A stretch of 41,914 nt of DNA from a virus. The position numbers and the translations under genes are program-made. The stretch is taken from positions 1-41,914 of the IMG/VR virus record IMGVR_UViG_3300035670_000486; one strand, 5' to 3'. Shown in pieces: positions 33,670 to 41,319 of the stretch; position 1 is the stretch's first letter, and the number at the start of each line of letters is the position of its first letter. The notes below the pieces were generated by a model. It was not told the DNA's origin and did no database searches. It saw only the letters and a list, made by a program, of their open reading frames with translations.

Positions 33670-34635
33670 ATGGCTGTCGCAACTAGAGAACAATTAAAAC
33701 AATATGCACTACGTGCTCTTGGCGCACCAGTGCTAGAAATTAACGTGGACGATGTTCAGTTAGAAGATCGCCTAGACGAAGCGTTAGATTACTGGAATCT
33801 ATACCACTACGAGGGTGTAGAGCAGATGTATTTGAAGCACCGTATTCGTGCTTCAACTCTTAACCTTCAATCTAACAACGGTACAGACTTTGTGGTTGCC
33901 GAGGTTATCACTGGCGCGACTTCTGGCGCTCAAGCTAAGGTTATCCTAGAATCTGGCAGTCAACCAGTTAATGGAAGTATCTATGTACGAAACGTTGTCG
34001 GTACATTTGTAGCTGGGGAAACTATCAATGGTTCTTCTGGACATACTGCTGTTCTTGCTGCTACTAATCCAGTCACTCTTGGCGAGTACGATCTAAAATA
34101 CATTACAACACCAGACTATGTTTATGGTGTTACAAAAGTTTTAAACATTGGTCAAGCATCGTCATCTAAAAATATCTTTGATCTACAATACCAACTTCGC
34201 TTAAACGACTTATACGACCTTACTTCTACATCTATCGTATATTACAAAACAGTGATGTCACACTTAGCGATGCTTGACCTTGAATTAAACGGTCATCCAT
34301 TGTACCGTTTCAACCGTATGCAGAACCGTTTGTATCTTGATGTAAACTGGGAAACTGATATCATTATCGGCGACTACGTTTTACTACAAGGATACCGCGC
34401 AATCAACCCATCGGATTTTGCTAAAGTATTTGGCGAACCATGGTTGAAGCACTATGTTACTGCTCTGTTTAAAAAGCAGTGGGCAGTTAATATTAAGAAG
34501 TTCTCTGGTCTACAGCTTCCAGGTGGTGTAACACTTGATGGTGATAAGCTATATGCTGAAGCCACTAAGGAGATTGAGGATCTAGAAGACGAACTACGCA
34601 CAAAATCAGCACCGCTTGACTTCTTCTTGGGGTAA
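33670..34635 (+). CDS. 13: gp13 neck protein
   Basis: This 321-aa protein (T4 gp13 309) belongs to the head-completion/neck family that seals the packaged head below the portal. The start TREQLKQYALRALGAPVLEI, DRLDEALDYWNLYHYEGVEQ and YLKHRIRAST is diagnostic. Residues ~70-140 contain a Gly/Thr-rich beta stretch (FVVAEVITGATSGAQAKVIL, FVAGETINGSSGHTAVL) that looks like an insertion between conserved helices. The C-terminal half (VMSHLAMLDLELNGHPLYRF, NRMQNRLYLDVNW, WLKHYVTALFKKQWAVNIKK, LPGGVTLDGDKLYAEA) is conserved. It is followed after three bases by gp14, the partner with which it forms the collar ring. Assignment is secure. Confidence 0.94.
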   Translation: MAVATREQLKQYALRALGAPVLEINVDDVQLEDRLDEALDYWNLYHYEGVEQMYLKHRIRASTLNLQSNNGTDFVVAEVITGATSGAQAKVILESGSQPVNGSIYVRNVVGTFVAGETINGSSGHTAVLAATNPVTLGEYDLKYITTPDYVYGVTKVLNIGQASSSKNIFDLQYQLRLNDLYDLTSTSIVYYKTVMSHLAMLDLELNGHPLYRFNRMQNRLYLDVNWETDIIIGDYVLLQGYRAINPSDFAKVFGEPWLKHYVTALFKKQWAVNIKKFSGLQLPGGVTLDGDKLYAEATKEIEDLEDELRTKSAPLDFFLG

Positions 34636-34638
34636 TCT

Positions 34639-35298
34639 ATGGCAACAAATCCATACTTCACCCAAGGAACAACAAGGGAACAAGATCTCATTGAAGAGAT
34701 CATCATTGAGTCTCTCAAGATTTACGGCAAAGACTTTCTATACATTCCAAGAACACAAGTATCAACTGACCGTATCTTCGGCGAAGATCGTCTAAGTAAA
34801 TTTGAGCACGCCTATCCAATCGAGATGTATTTCGATAACATTGAGAGCTTGGCTGGTCAAGGTGCAATGATTCAGAAGTTCGGTTTGCTAATGGATCAAT
34901 CTGCGACTTTAACAGTTGCTCGTAAACGTTGGACTGATTTAATTGGAATCCACGGTACAACATATCTACCAAACAGACCAAACGAAGGTGATTTGATTTA
35001 TTACCCGTTGACTAAAGGTTTATTTGAAATCAAGTTTGTTAAGCACCAAGAACCTTTCTATCAACTAGGTCGTTTGTACACTTACAAACTTGACGTTGAA
35101 CTATTCCAATACAGCAGCGAGAAGATTGATACTGGTGTTGCTGAAGTTGATGTATTTGAAGATCTAAAATCTTTCGACACCACTATCAATCCGCAAGTTG
35201 AAGATGCAACTGGCTTTGCTGATAACCAAGTATTCAAAGATAAAGCTACCTCTGAAAATGCGCTATTTGATGAGAGTAATCCGTTTGGAGAAGTTTAA
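34639..35298 (+). CDS. 14: gp14 neck protein
   Basis: This 219-aa protein (T4 gp14 256) is the neck partner of gp13. Recognisable parts are the start NPYFTQGTTREQDLIEEIII, ESLKIYGKDFLYIPR, ALGAP-type context from gp13 next door, FEHAYPIEMYFDNIESLAGQ, ATLTVARKRWTDLIG, RPNEGDLIYYPLTKGLFEIK and EPFYQLGRLYTYKLDVELFQ. It ends in a flexible acidic tail, ALFDESNPFGEV. It overlaps the gp15 start by one base (TAATG) and carries the gp15 ribosome-binding site GGAG (35287-35290) inside its last codons. The role is to close the head and give the tail terminator a docking site. Confidence 0.94.
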   Translation: MATNPYFTQGTTREQDLIEEIIIESLKIYGKDFLYIPRTQVSTDRIFGEDRLSKFEHAYPIEMYFDNIESLAGQGAMIQKFGLLMDQSATLTVARKRWTDLIGIHGTTYLPNRPNEGDLIYYPLTKGLFEIKFVKHQEPFYQLGRLYTYKLDVELFQYSSEKIDTGVAEVDVFEDLKSFDTTINPQVEDATGFADNQVFKDKATSENALFDESNPFGEV

Positions 35299-36068
35299 TG
35301 TTAAATAACAGCGTATTTTATCACGGGATTGTTAGAAAGTGTATTATCGGCTTTGGTCGTTTGTTTTCTAACATCTATATTGACCGTAGAGAAGACGATC
35401 CAGTAAATGGACCAACTGTACAACGTCTACACGTTCCTTTATCTTATGCTCCGAAAGAGAAGTGGTTAGTTCGTTTGGATGAAGATCCATCATTGGAAAA
35501 CCACACATTGACATCTCTACCAAGAATGTCATTTGAAATTATTGCATACACTTACGATTCTTTGCGTAAGGTAAACCGTATGCAATATATGAAGAACGAT
35601 GCAGTTGCTGCAAACGGTGACACTTCTACTTCTCTCGTTAGAACTCCTGTACCATACAACATTGATATGTCTTTGTATATTGTTACAAAGACTCAAGAAG
35701 ACGCTCTTCAAATTATTGAACAGATTCTTCCATGGTTCACCCCAGAATACTCAATGACTATTAATGCAGTTGATGACATGGGAATTAAGTTAGACGTTCC
35801 AGTCGTTCTAAACTCAGTTATTGTTTCCGATGAATTCGAAGGTACTTTCCAACAAAGACGTTTCGTTATTCACACTATTAACTTCCAGATGAAAGTTTCT
35901 ATGTTTGGTCCAGTTTCTCAACAGGGAGTTATCCTCCAGTCTGACGCTGGATTAGGTACGAACACTAATCCAGAAACACCGATCAGCGCAACATATCGCG
36001 CAACTGGTGAGTTTGGTCCAGATGGTGAACAAATAATTACTTCAGATGGGTGGATAAACGAACTCTAA
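35298..36068 (+). CDS. 15: gp15 tail sheath stabiliser and terminator
   Basis: This 256-aa protein (T4 gp15 272) forms the hexameric ring that ends the tail, stabilises the sheath and joins the tail to the neck. Visible motifs are NNSVFYHGIVRKCIIGFGRL, FSNIYIDRRED, QRLHVPLSYAPKEKWLVRLD, LPRMSFEIIAYTYDSLRKVN, PVPYNIDMSLYIVTKTQEDA, LQIIEQILPWFTPEYSMTIN and GTFQQRRFVIHTINFQMKV. Placement after gp13 and gp14 matches T4. In T4 gene 16 follows, but here the next start, only three bases after the stop, belongs to gp17. Confidence 0.94.
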   Translation: MLNNSVFYHGIVRKCIIGFGRLFSNIYIDRREDDPVNGPTVQRLHVPLSYAPKEKWLVRLDEDPSLENHTLTSLPRMSFEIIAYTYDSLRKVNRMQYMKNDAVAANGDTSTSLVRTPVPYNIDMSLYIVTKTQEDALQIIEQILPWFTPEYSMTINAVDDMGIKLDVPVVLNSVIVSDEFEGTFQQRRFVIHTINFQMKVSMFGPVSQQGVILQSDAGLGTNTNPETPISATYRATGEFGPDGEQIITSDGWINEL

Positions 36069-36071
36069 TTT

Positions 36072-37649
36072 ATGGCTGAAATTTATAATAGTAATGCGAA
36101 CTTAAAAGCTGCTGGTATTACCTTCCAATTTACTCCTGACCAAGTTCAGGAGTATGTTAAGTGCGCTCAAGACCCGATCTACTTTATTGAGAACTTCTGT
36201 TATATTGTTACACTTGACTACGGTTTAAAACTTTTCAAGTTATATGATTGTCAAAAGAAGAAGATTGACATCATCCACAATAACCGTCGTGTTATTCTTA
36301 TGGAAGGTCGTCAGCAAGGTAAGACGACTTCTTCTGCTGCCTACATTCTTTGGTACACCCTATTCCACGATAACAAAACAGTTGCTATTCTAGCTAACAA
36401 AGCTGCAGCTGCCCGAGAAGTTCTTGACCGTTATCAAACGATGTACGAGAACTTACCTAAGTGGATGCAACAGGGTGTTACTGGTTGGAACAAAGGTGAC
36501 ATTGAACTAGAAAACGGTTCAAAGGTATTCACTGCTGCTACTGGTAAGTCTGGTATTCGTGGTAAGTCTGTTAACATGCTGTACGTTGACGAAGCTGCGA
36601 TTATTCCAAACAACGTTGCCGAAGAATTCTTCACTGCGGTTTACCCAACTATTTCTGCAGGTCAAACTACCAAGATTCTTCTATCTTCCACTCCGCTAGG
36701 TTACAACCACTTCTGGCGTTTCTGGAATGATGCTGAGAACGACCGTAACGGTTTCGTTCCGTTGTTTATTCCTTACTGGGAAATCCCAGGTCGTGATGCT
36801 GCGTGGGCTGAAGAACAGAAGCGTATGCTTGGTGAACTCAAGTTCAACCAAGAGGTTTTATGTAACTTCTTGGGTTCTAGCTTAACTCTAATCCGTGCTG
36901 ACGTTATCGCTAAGATGACAGTCGACCAACCTATCCTACAAAAGGATGGTTTAGACGTATTTGAGCGACCACAAAAGAACCACACTTATTGTGGTGTTAT
37001 TGATATTGCCGCTGGTGTTGAGGGTGACTCTTCAACTATCCAGATGATTGATATCACGGAAACGCCATATCGTATTGTGGCTAAGTATAAGCGAAACGAT
37101 ATTACACCGCTGTTGTTCCCATCAGTAATCTTCAAGGTTGCAACAGAATACAATAATGCATTTATCTTAATTGAAACTAACGTCTCTGATCAAGTCGCCC
37201 AAATTATGCACCAAGAACTAGAGTATGAGAATATTCTTATGGTTTCTAGAGCTAATGGTGTACAGTCTATCGGTGGTGGTTTCGGCGGTCAGAAGTCTCA
37301 GTTAGGTGTTAATACTGATAAGCGTGTTAAACGTATCGGTTGCCATAACTTTAAAGCTATGGTTGAGGAAGATAAACTTCTCATCACAGACCCAGACACT
37401 ATTTCTGAAATCTCTACATTTATTGAAAAACGTGGCTCTTATGAAGCCGACGAAGGATATCATGATGACTTGGTTATGCCTCTAGTTCTGTTTGGTTGGT
37501 TAACAACACAGTCATATTTTAAAGAACTAAATAATATCAATATGCGCAAGATTATGTATGAAAAGCAAATCAAGGCTATCGAAGAAGATTTGACTCCGTT
37601 TGGATTCTATGATGACGGTAAACCTGAAGCCGATCCTTTGAATTTTTGA
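36072..37649 (+). CDS. 17: gp17 terminase large subunit (packaging ATPase/nuclease)
   Basis: This 525-aa motor (T4 gp17 610) packages DNA into the prohead and cuts concatemers. ATPase signs: Walker A GRQQGKTT (79-86), Walker B MLYVDEAA with Asp173/Glu174, and coupling motif LLSSTP (204-208). Nuclease signs: Asp311 in GVIDIAAGVEGDS, Glu368 in FILIETN, and Asp465/Asp466 in YHDDLVMPLVLFGW, matching the Asp-Glu-Asp triad of the T4 enzyme. All key residues are present. The protein is shorter than T4 gp17 mainly at the ends. It lies three bases after gp15 with no gp16 gene between. The start has no clear ribosome-binding site, so coupling to gp15 is likely. Confidence 0.97.
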   Translation: MAEIYNSNANLKAAGITFQFTPDQVQEYVKCAQDPIYFIENFCYIVTLDYGLKLFKLYDCQKKKIDIIHNNRRVILMEGRQQGKTTSSAAYILWYTLFHDNKTVAILANKAAAAREVLDRYQTMYENLPKWMQQGVTGWNKGDIELENGSKVFTAATGKSGIRGKSVNMLYVDEAAIIPNNVAEEFFTAVYPTISAGQTTKILLSSTPLGYNHFWRFWNDAENDRNGFVPLFIPYWEIPGRDAAWAEEQKRMLGELKFNQEVLCNFLGSSLTLIRADVIAKMTVDQPILQKDGLDVFERPQKNHTYCGVIDIAAGVEGDSSTIQMIDITETPYRIVAKYKRNDITPLLFPSVIFKVATEYNNAFILIETNVSDQVAQIMHQELEYENILMVSRANGVQSIGGGFGGQKSQLGVNTDKRVKRIGCHNFKAMVEEDKLLITDPDTISEISTFIEKRGSYEADEGYHDDLVMPLVLFGWLTTQSYFKELNNINMRKIMYEKQIKAIEEDLTPFGFYDDGKPEADPLNF

Positions 37650-37665
37650 GTGAAAACAACTAAAA

Positions 37666-37673
37666 ACTAAATA
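37666..37673 (+). promoter_or_regulatory. Candidate late promoter for the sheath gene gp18
   Basis: ACTAAATA, the same octamer as before the DUF4815 gene, lies 52 bp before the gp18 start in a 76-bp gap. A second copy, ACTAAATA followed by ATATC, occurs at 37526-37533 inside the end of gp17 and could also serve gp18. Sheath protein is made in large amounts, so a dedicated promoter here is expected. Confidence 0.5.
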
Positions 37674-37676
37674 AAA

Positions 37677-37701
37677 TTGTAGACAGTTTTTGTCTAGGCA
37701 A
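37677..37701 (+). other. Hairpin in the gp17-gp18 gap
   Basis: TAGACA (37680-37685) pairs with TGTCTA (37691-37696) around a five-base loop. The stem can extend with TTG (37677-37679) and CAA (37699-37701) over a two-base bulge. No T-run follows, so it is not a standard terminator. It would lie in the 5' leader of gp18 mRNA, ahead of the ribosome-binding site AAGGAG (37713-37718), and may stabilise the message. Confidence 0.55.
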
Positions 37702-37725
37702 TCATTATAAACAAGGAGAACAACA

Positions 37726-40641
37726 ATGCCGTTTCAATTATCTCCAGGCGTTGCAGTCGTAGAAAAAGACTTTACTTCTATCGTTCCTGCCGTAGCAACC
37801 TCCATCGGTGCGTTTGCTGGTCAGTTCGACTGGGGTCCAGTTTTGGAACCAATTACGGTTACATCAGAAGACGAACTAGTTCGTCGTTTTGGTACACCAA
37901 ACAACAATAACTTCCAGTCTTTCTTTACTGCTGCTAACTTCCTATCTTACTCTAATAACCTATTGCTAGTTCGTCAGCAGACTACTAACATGAAGAACGC
38001 TGTTGTTACTCCAACAGGTGCTTTAACTTCAGTCGACGTTATCCTTGCTGGTACTGGTTACGACTCTCTAGCAACACCACCAACTGTACAGATTCTGACA
38101 GAAGGTTTGTTGGGCGTGGTCACTGTTACTAACCAAGGTTCTGGCTACACTAATACAGAAATATCACACCCAACAGTTGCAGTTGATGATCCAACTGGTT
38201 TTGGTGCTGTATTGGAAGCAAACGTTTCTAATGGACAAATTATTTCTATTGACGTTATTGCTCCAGGAGCTAACTATACTTCACCTACTATCACTATTAC
38301 TGGTGGTAACGGTACTGGCGCAACTGCAACTGTAACCACAGTCGATGTTCAAGAACCAGGTGGTATCCAACCAACTGCTAGTGCAGTTCTTTCTGGTGGC
38401 GCAATTACTGCTATTAACCTATCTTCTGCTGGTTCTGGTTATACAACTGCCCCAACAGTGGCAATTGTTACAGCTACTGGAGATTTTGGTACTGGCGCAA
38501 CTGCAACTGCAGTTCTTTCAGGGTCTGGTTTAACTGGTATCACTGTTGGCTCTACTGGTTCTAACTACACTTCACCAACAGTATCATTTACTGGCGGTGG
38601 CGGCACTGGCGCAGAAGCTTCTGCAGTTCTTGCTGGTCCAGTTTCTTCTATTACTTTAATCAACGCTGGTTCTGGTTATACAACTTCTCCAACAGTAACT
38701 ATTACTGGTGGTGGTGGTTCTGGTGCTACTGCAACTGCAACTACTGACGGTAACGTTATTACTTCTATCTCCATTGTTTCTGGTGGCGCAGGATATACTT
38801 CTGAACCAACAGTAACTATTACTGGTGGTGGTGGTTCTGGTGCTGTTGCTGACTCTGTTGTTAACTATAACATCATTAGCTCTATCACTATTACTTCCGC
38901 TGGTTCTGGTTATACAACTGCCCCAACAGTAGTTATTACTGATTCCACTGGTACTGGCGCCGATGCAACTGCTACAATTGGAACTAGTTCTATTGCATCT
39001 ATCTCTATCGCAAACGGTGGTACTGGATATAAAAACACTCCAACAGTAACTATTACTGGCGGCGGTGGTTCTGGCGCAACAGTAGGTTCTGTCACTGTTG
39101 GTGCTTCTTCTGTAACTGGCATTACAGTTATTGAAGGTGGTACTGGTCTTTCTGCACCTCCAGCGATCTTGATTGAGGATGCTCCATCTCAGAACGGTGT
39201 TACTGCTATTGCTACTGCAAACATCACTACTGCTGGTGTTGCAATTCTTAACGGTCAATTCTACTCTGCAAACTTCATCAACGGTGGTGGTGTTACTGGT
39301 GAGTGGGCTGCTAAGTATCCAGGCAAACTAGGTAACTCTCTAAAAGTTTCTATGGCTGACCGCGATACTTACGCAAACTGGGCGTACAAAGACGAGTTCG
39401 ATGCTACTCCAGGAACATCTGAAGGTGCTTCTGTTATCGGTGGTTCTAATGATGAAATGCACATTATCATCATCGATGAAAAGGGTTATATCTCTGGCGT
39501 TGAGAATGCAGTTCTAGAAAAGTTCGCGTTCGTATCTAAGGCTTCTGATAACAAGAAAACAGACGGCACAAACAACTACTACAAAGACGTTATCAACGGT
39601 CGTTCTGAGTGGTTGTGGTGGACTGATCACACTGATATGGTTACTGGCGGTTACGAGAACAATAACTGGGGTCAACCAATGGCTGGAACTTCGTTCAAGT
39701 CTATGACTGCCCCTCTAACTCAGTCTCTATCTGGTGGTATCGACGATAACTCTTCAACTGAAGGTCAGAAGATGGCTGCGTATGAGTTATTCGCTAACGC
39801 TACTCTTTATGACGTAAGCCTAATTATGATGGGTAAATCAAGCTCTACTGTTGTTAACTATGTTATCGACAATGTTGCTTTAGAGCGTTTGGATGCTGTT
39901 GTGTTCATCTCCCCAGAAGATACAGAAACTGGCGAAGTTATTATCGGCGATGGTTCTGTTCACGTTAACAAGATCATTGACTTCCGTAATGAATTGAATT
40001 CTAACTCTTACTCTGTAATGGATTCTGGTTACAAGTACCAGTATGACCGTTACAATGACGTGTATCGCTGGGTTCCATTGAACGGTGACATTGCTGGTCT
40101 ATGTGCTCGTACTGACTACACTAACGACCCATGGTGGTCTCCAGGTGGTCTGAACCGTGGTCAGATCAAGAACGTTGTTCGCTTGTCTTGCAACCCAAAC
40201 CAGACTATGCGCGATAACCTGTATCGTAACTCTGTTAACCCAGTTGTTACTTTCCCAGGTCAAGGTACTGTTCTGTTCGGCGATAAGACTCTATTGGCTA
40301 AACCATCTGCATTCGACCGTATCAACGTTCGTCGCTTGTTTATCGTTCTTGAGAAGTCTATCGCAACTGCTGCTAAGTATCAGTTGTTTGAGTTCAACGA
40401 TGCGTTCACTCGCGGTCAGTTCAAGAACCTAATTGAACCGTTCCTACGTGACGTACAAGGTCGTCGTGGTATTACCGACTTCCTAGTTAAGTGTGATGAG
40501 TCTAACAACAGTGGTGAAGTTATCGATCGTAACGAATTCGTTGCTGACATCTTTGTTAAACCAACTCGTTCTATCAACTTTATTACTCTTAACTTCGTGG
40601 CTGCTCGTTCTGCTATTGCCTTCAGCGAGCTAGGTGGCTAA
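37726..40641 (+). CDS. 18: gp18 tail sheath protein with ~400-residue repeat insertion
   Basis: This 971-aa contractile sheath subunit (T4 gp18 659) starts LSPGVAVVEKDFTSIVPAVA, with GAFAGQFDWGPV and NFLSYSNNLLLVRQ, all typical. At about residue 97 the family sequence is interrupted by ten GSGYT-type repeats, ending near residue 500. It resumes at GEWAAKYPGKLGNSLKVSMA. The C-terminal core (ERLDAVVFISPEDTETGE, RWVPLNGDIAGLCARTD, DPWWSPGGLNRGQIKNVV, GQGTVLFGDKTLL, RINVRRLFIVLEKSIATAAK, YQLFEFNDAFTRGQFKNLIE) is highly conserved. Every arginine codon I read in this gene is CGN, which suits high expression, as does AAGGAG at 37713-37718. The insertion should form an extra domain on the sheath exterior. 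It lies between gp17 and gp19 as in T4. Confidence 0.97.
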   Translation: MPFQLSPGVAVVEKDFTSIVPAVATSIGAFAGQFDWGPVLEPITVTSEDELVRRFGTPNNNNFQSFFTAANFLSYSNNLLLVRQQTTNMKNAVVTPTGALTSVDVILAGTGYDSLATPPTVQILTEGLLGVVTVTNQGSGYTNTEISHPTVAVDDPTGFGAVLEANVSNGQIISIDVIAPGANYTSPTITITGGNGTGATATVTTVDVQEPGGIQPTASAVLSGGAITAINLSSAGSGYTTAPTVAIVTATGDFGTGATATAVLSGSGLTGITVGSTGSNYTSPTVSFTGGGGTGAEASAVLAGPVSSITLINAGSGYTTSPTVTITGGGGSGATATATTDGNVITSISIVSGGAGYTSEPTVTITGGGGSGAVADSVVNYNIISSITITSAGSGYTTAPTVVITDSTGTGADATATIGTSSIASISIANGGTGYKNTPTVTITGGGGSGATVGSVTVGASSVTGITVIEGGTGLSAPPAILIEDAPSQNGVTAIATANITTAGVAILNGQFYSANFINGGGVTGEWAAKYPGKLGNSLKVSMADRDTYANWAYKDEFDATPGTSEGASVIGGSNDEMHIIIIDEKGYISGVENAVLEKFAFVSKASDNKKTDGTNNYYKDVINGRSEWLWWTDHTDMVTGGYENNNWGQPMAGTSFKSMTAPLTQSLSGGIDDNSSTEGQKMAAYELFANATLYDVSLIMMGKSSSTVVNYVIDNVALERLDAVVFISPEDTETGEVIIGDGSVHVNKIIDFRNELNSNSYSVMDSGYKYQYDRYNDVYRWVPLNGDIAGLCARTDYTNDPWWSPGGLNRGQIKNVVRLSCNPNQTMRDNLYRNSVNPVVTFPGQGTVLFGDKTLLAKPSAFDRINVRRLFIVLEKSIATAAKYQLFEFNDAFTRGQFKNLIEPFLRDVQGRRGITDFLVKCDESNNSGEVIDRNEFVADIFVKPTRSINFITLNFVAARSAIAFSELGG
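38014..39226 (+). repeat. Tandem ~39-codon (117-bp) repeats inside the sheath gene
   Basis: About ten protein units follow the pattern SAGSGYTTAPTVTITGGGGS with GA.A.A and a following I..I strand. Units start about every 39 residues (Gly-Tyr turns near 236, 278, 315, 354, 393, 432, 472). At DNA level the segment beginning CCAACAGTA recurs at 38689, 38806, 38923 and 39040, exactly 117 bp apart. The copies at 38689-38727 and 38806-38844 are identical over 39 bases. Confidence 0.92.
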
Positions 40642-40649
40642 TCATAGAT

Positions 40650-40675
40650 GAGGGGGAGAAATTCCCCTCGTTTAT
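40650..40675 (+). terminator. Probable intrinsic terminator after gp18
   Basis: GAGGGG (40650-40655) pairs perfectly with CCCCTC (40664-40669). A G-T and an A-T pair continue the stem to a GAAA tetraloop (40658-40661). A short GTTTAT tract follows. It is the most GC-rich hairpin in the window and lies directly between the sheath and tube genes, so it could end or attenuate sheath transcription. The T-run is short, so it may instead be an mRNA-stabilising 3' hairpin. Confidence 0.7.
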
Positions 40676-40679
40676 AACG

Positions 40680-40687
40680 AATAAATA
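40680..40687 (+). promoter_or_regulatory. Candidate late promoter for gp19
   Basis: AATAAATA lies 24 bp before the gp19 start, just after the terminator-like hairpin. A strong ribosome-binding site, AAGGAG (40699-40704), follows. The order terminator, promoter, ribosome-binding site gives the tube gene its own unit, separate from the sheath. Confidence 0.6.
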
Positions 40688-40711
40688 TAGGTAATAACAA
40701 GGAGATTTTAA

Positions 40712-41299
40712 ATGGCAAATATTGCTGACTTTAAAGCCCAGATGATCGGTGGTGGTGCACGTCCGAACCAATTCAGAGTTGAGTTGACTTTCCCATCATT
40801 CGTTACTCTAGGTGTTATTGCTGGTCAAAGAGCACAGTTCCTATGCCGTGCTGCATCTTTACCTGCATCAACTATTGAAACAATTTCTATTCCGTATCGT
40901 GGTCGTCCAGTGAACTTCGCTGGTGAGCGCTCATTCCAACCTTGGACTGTTTCGATTTACAACGATACTACTTTCAACATCCGTAATGCCCTAGAGCAAT
41001 GGCAGTCTGGTATTCAACAATACAATACAACTAACGGTCGTACTAACCCTACTGACTATCAGGTTGACTTGTCTGTTCACCAGCTAGACCGTAACGGTGC
41101 AACTATTAAGTCTTATAAGTTCACTGATGCGTTCCCAACTAACATTGGCGCTATCACTCTAGACTACGAACAACAAAACGCAATCGAACAGTTCGACGTT
41201 GAATTCATCTACAACTTCTTCACTTCTAATGAAGGTGCTGGTGCTAACTTCGGTATTAACGTTGGTATTAACACACCAGTTGGTACTTTCCCAGTTTAA
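40712..41299 (+). CDS. 19: gp19 tail tube protein
   Basis: This 195-aa protein (T4 gp19 163) makes the inner tail tube. Visible family features are MIGGGARPNQFRVELTFPSF, QRAQFLCRAASLPASTIETI, SIPYRGRPVNFAGERSFQPW, TVSIYNDTTFNIRNALEQWQ and, near the end, YKFTDAFPTNIGAITLDYEQ and IEQFDVEFIYNFFTS. The end (EGAGANFGINVGINTPVGTF) is an extra Gly/Asn-rich tail. The ribosome-binding site AAGGAG (40699-40704) is strong, as expected for an abundant protein. It sits between gp18 and gp20 as in T4. Confidence 0.97.
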   Translation: MANIADFKAQMIGGGARPNQFRVELTFPSFVTLGVIAGQRAQFLCRAASLPASTIETISIPYRGRPVNFAGERSFQPWTVSIYNDTTFNIRNALEQWQSGIQQYNTTNGRTNPTDYQVDLSVHQLDRNGATIKSYKFTDAFPTNIGAITLDYEQQNAIEQFDVEFIYNFFTSNEGAGANFGINVGINTPVGTFPV

Positions 41300-41319
41300 T
41301 CTAGAAGGACGAGTATATA

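Noticed and set aside
38014-39226. Regular repeats that could suggest a CRISPR array
   Set aside because: The repeats are in frame, 117 bp long with variable coding content, and lie inside the sheath gene; there are no short palindromic repeats with unique spacers.
38656-39258. 200-aa minus-strand open frame rich in Ser, Thr, Asn and Cys
   Set aside because: It is the antisense of the 117-bp sheath repeats; its length comes from repeat periodicity, it has no start signal, and the plus-strand protein is clearly gp18.
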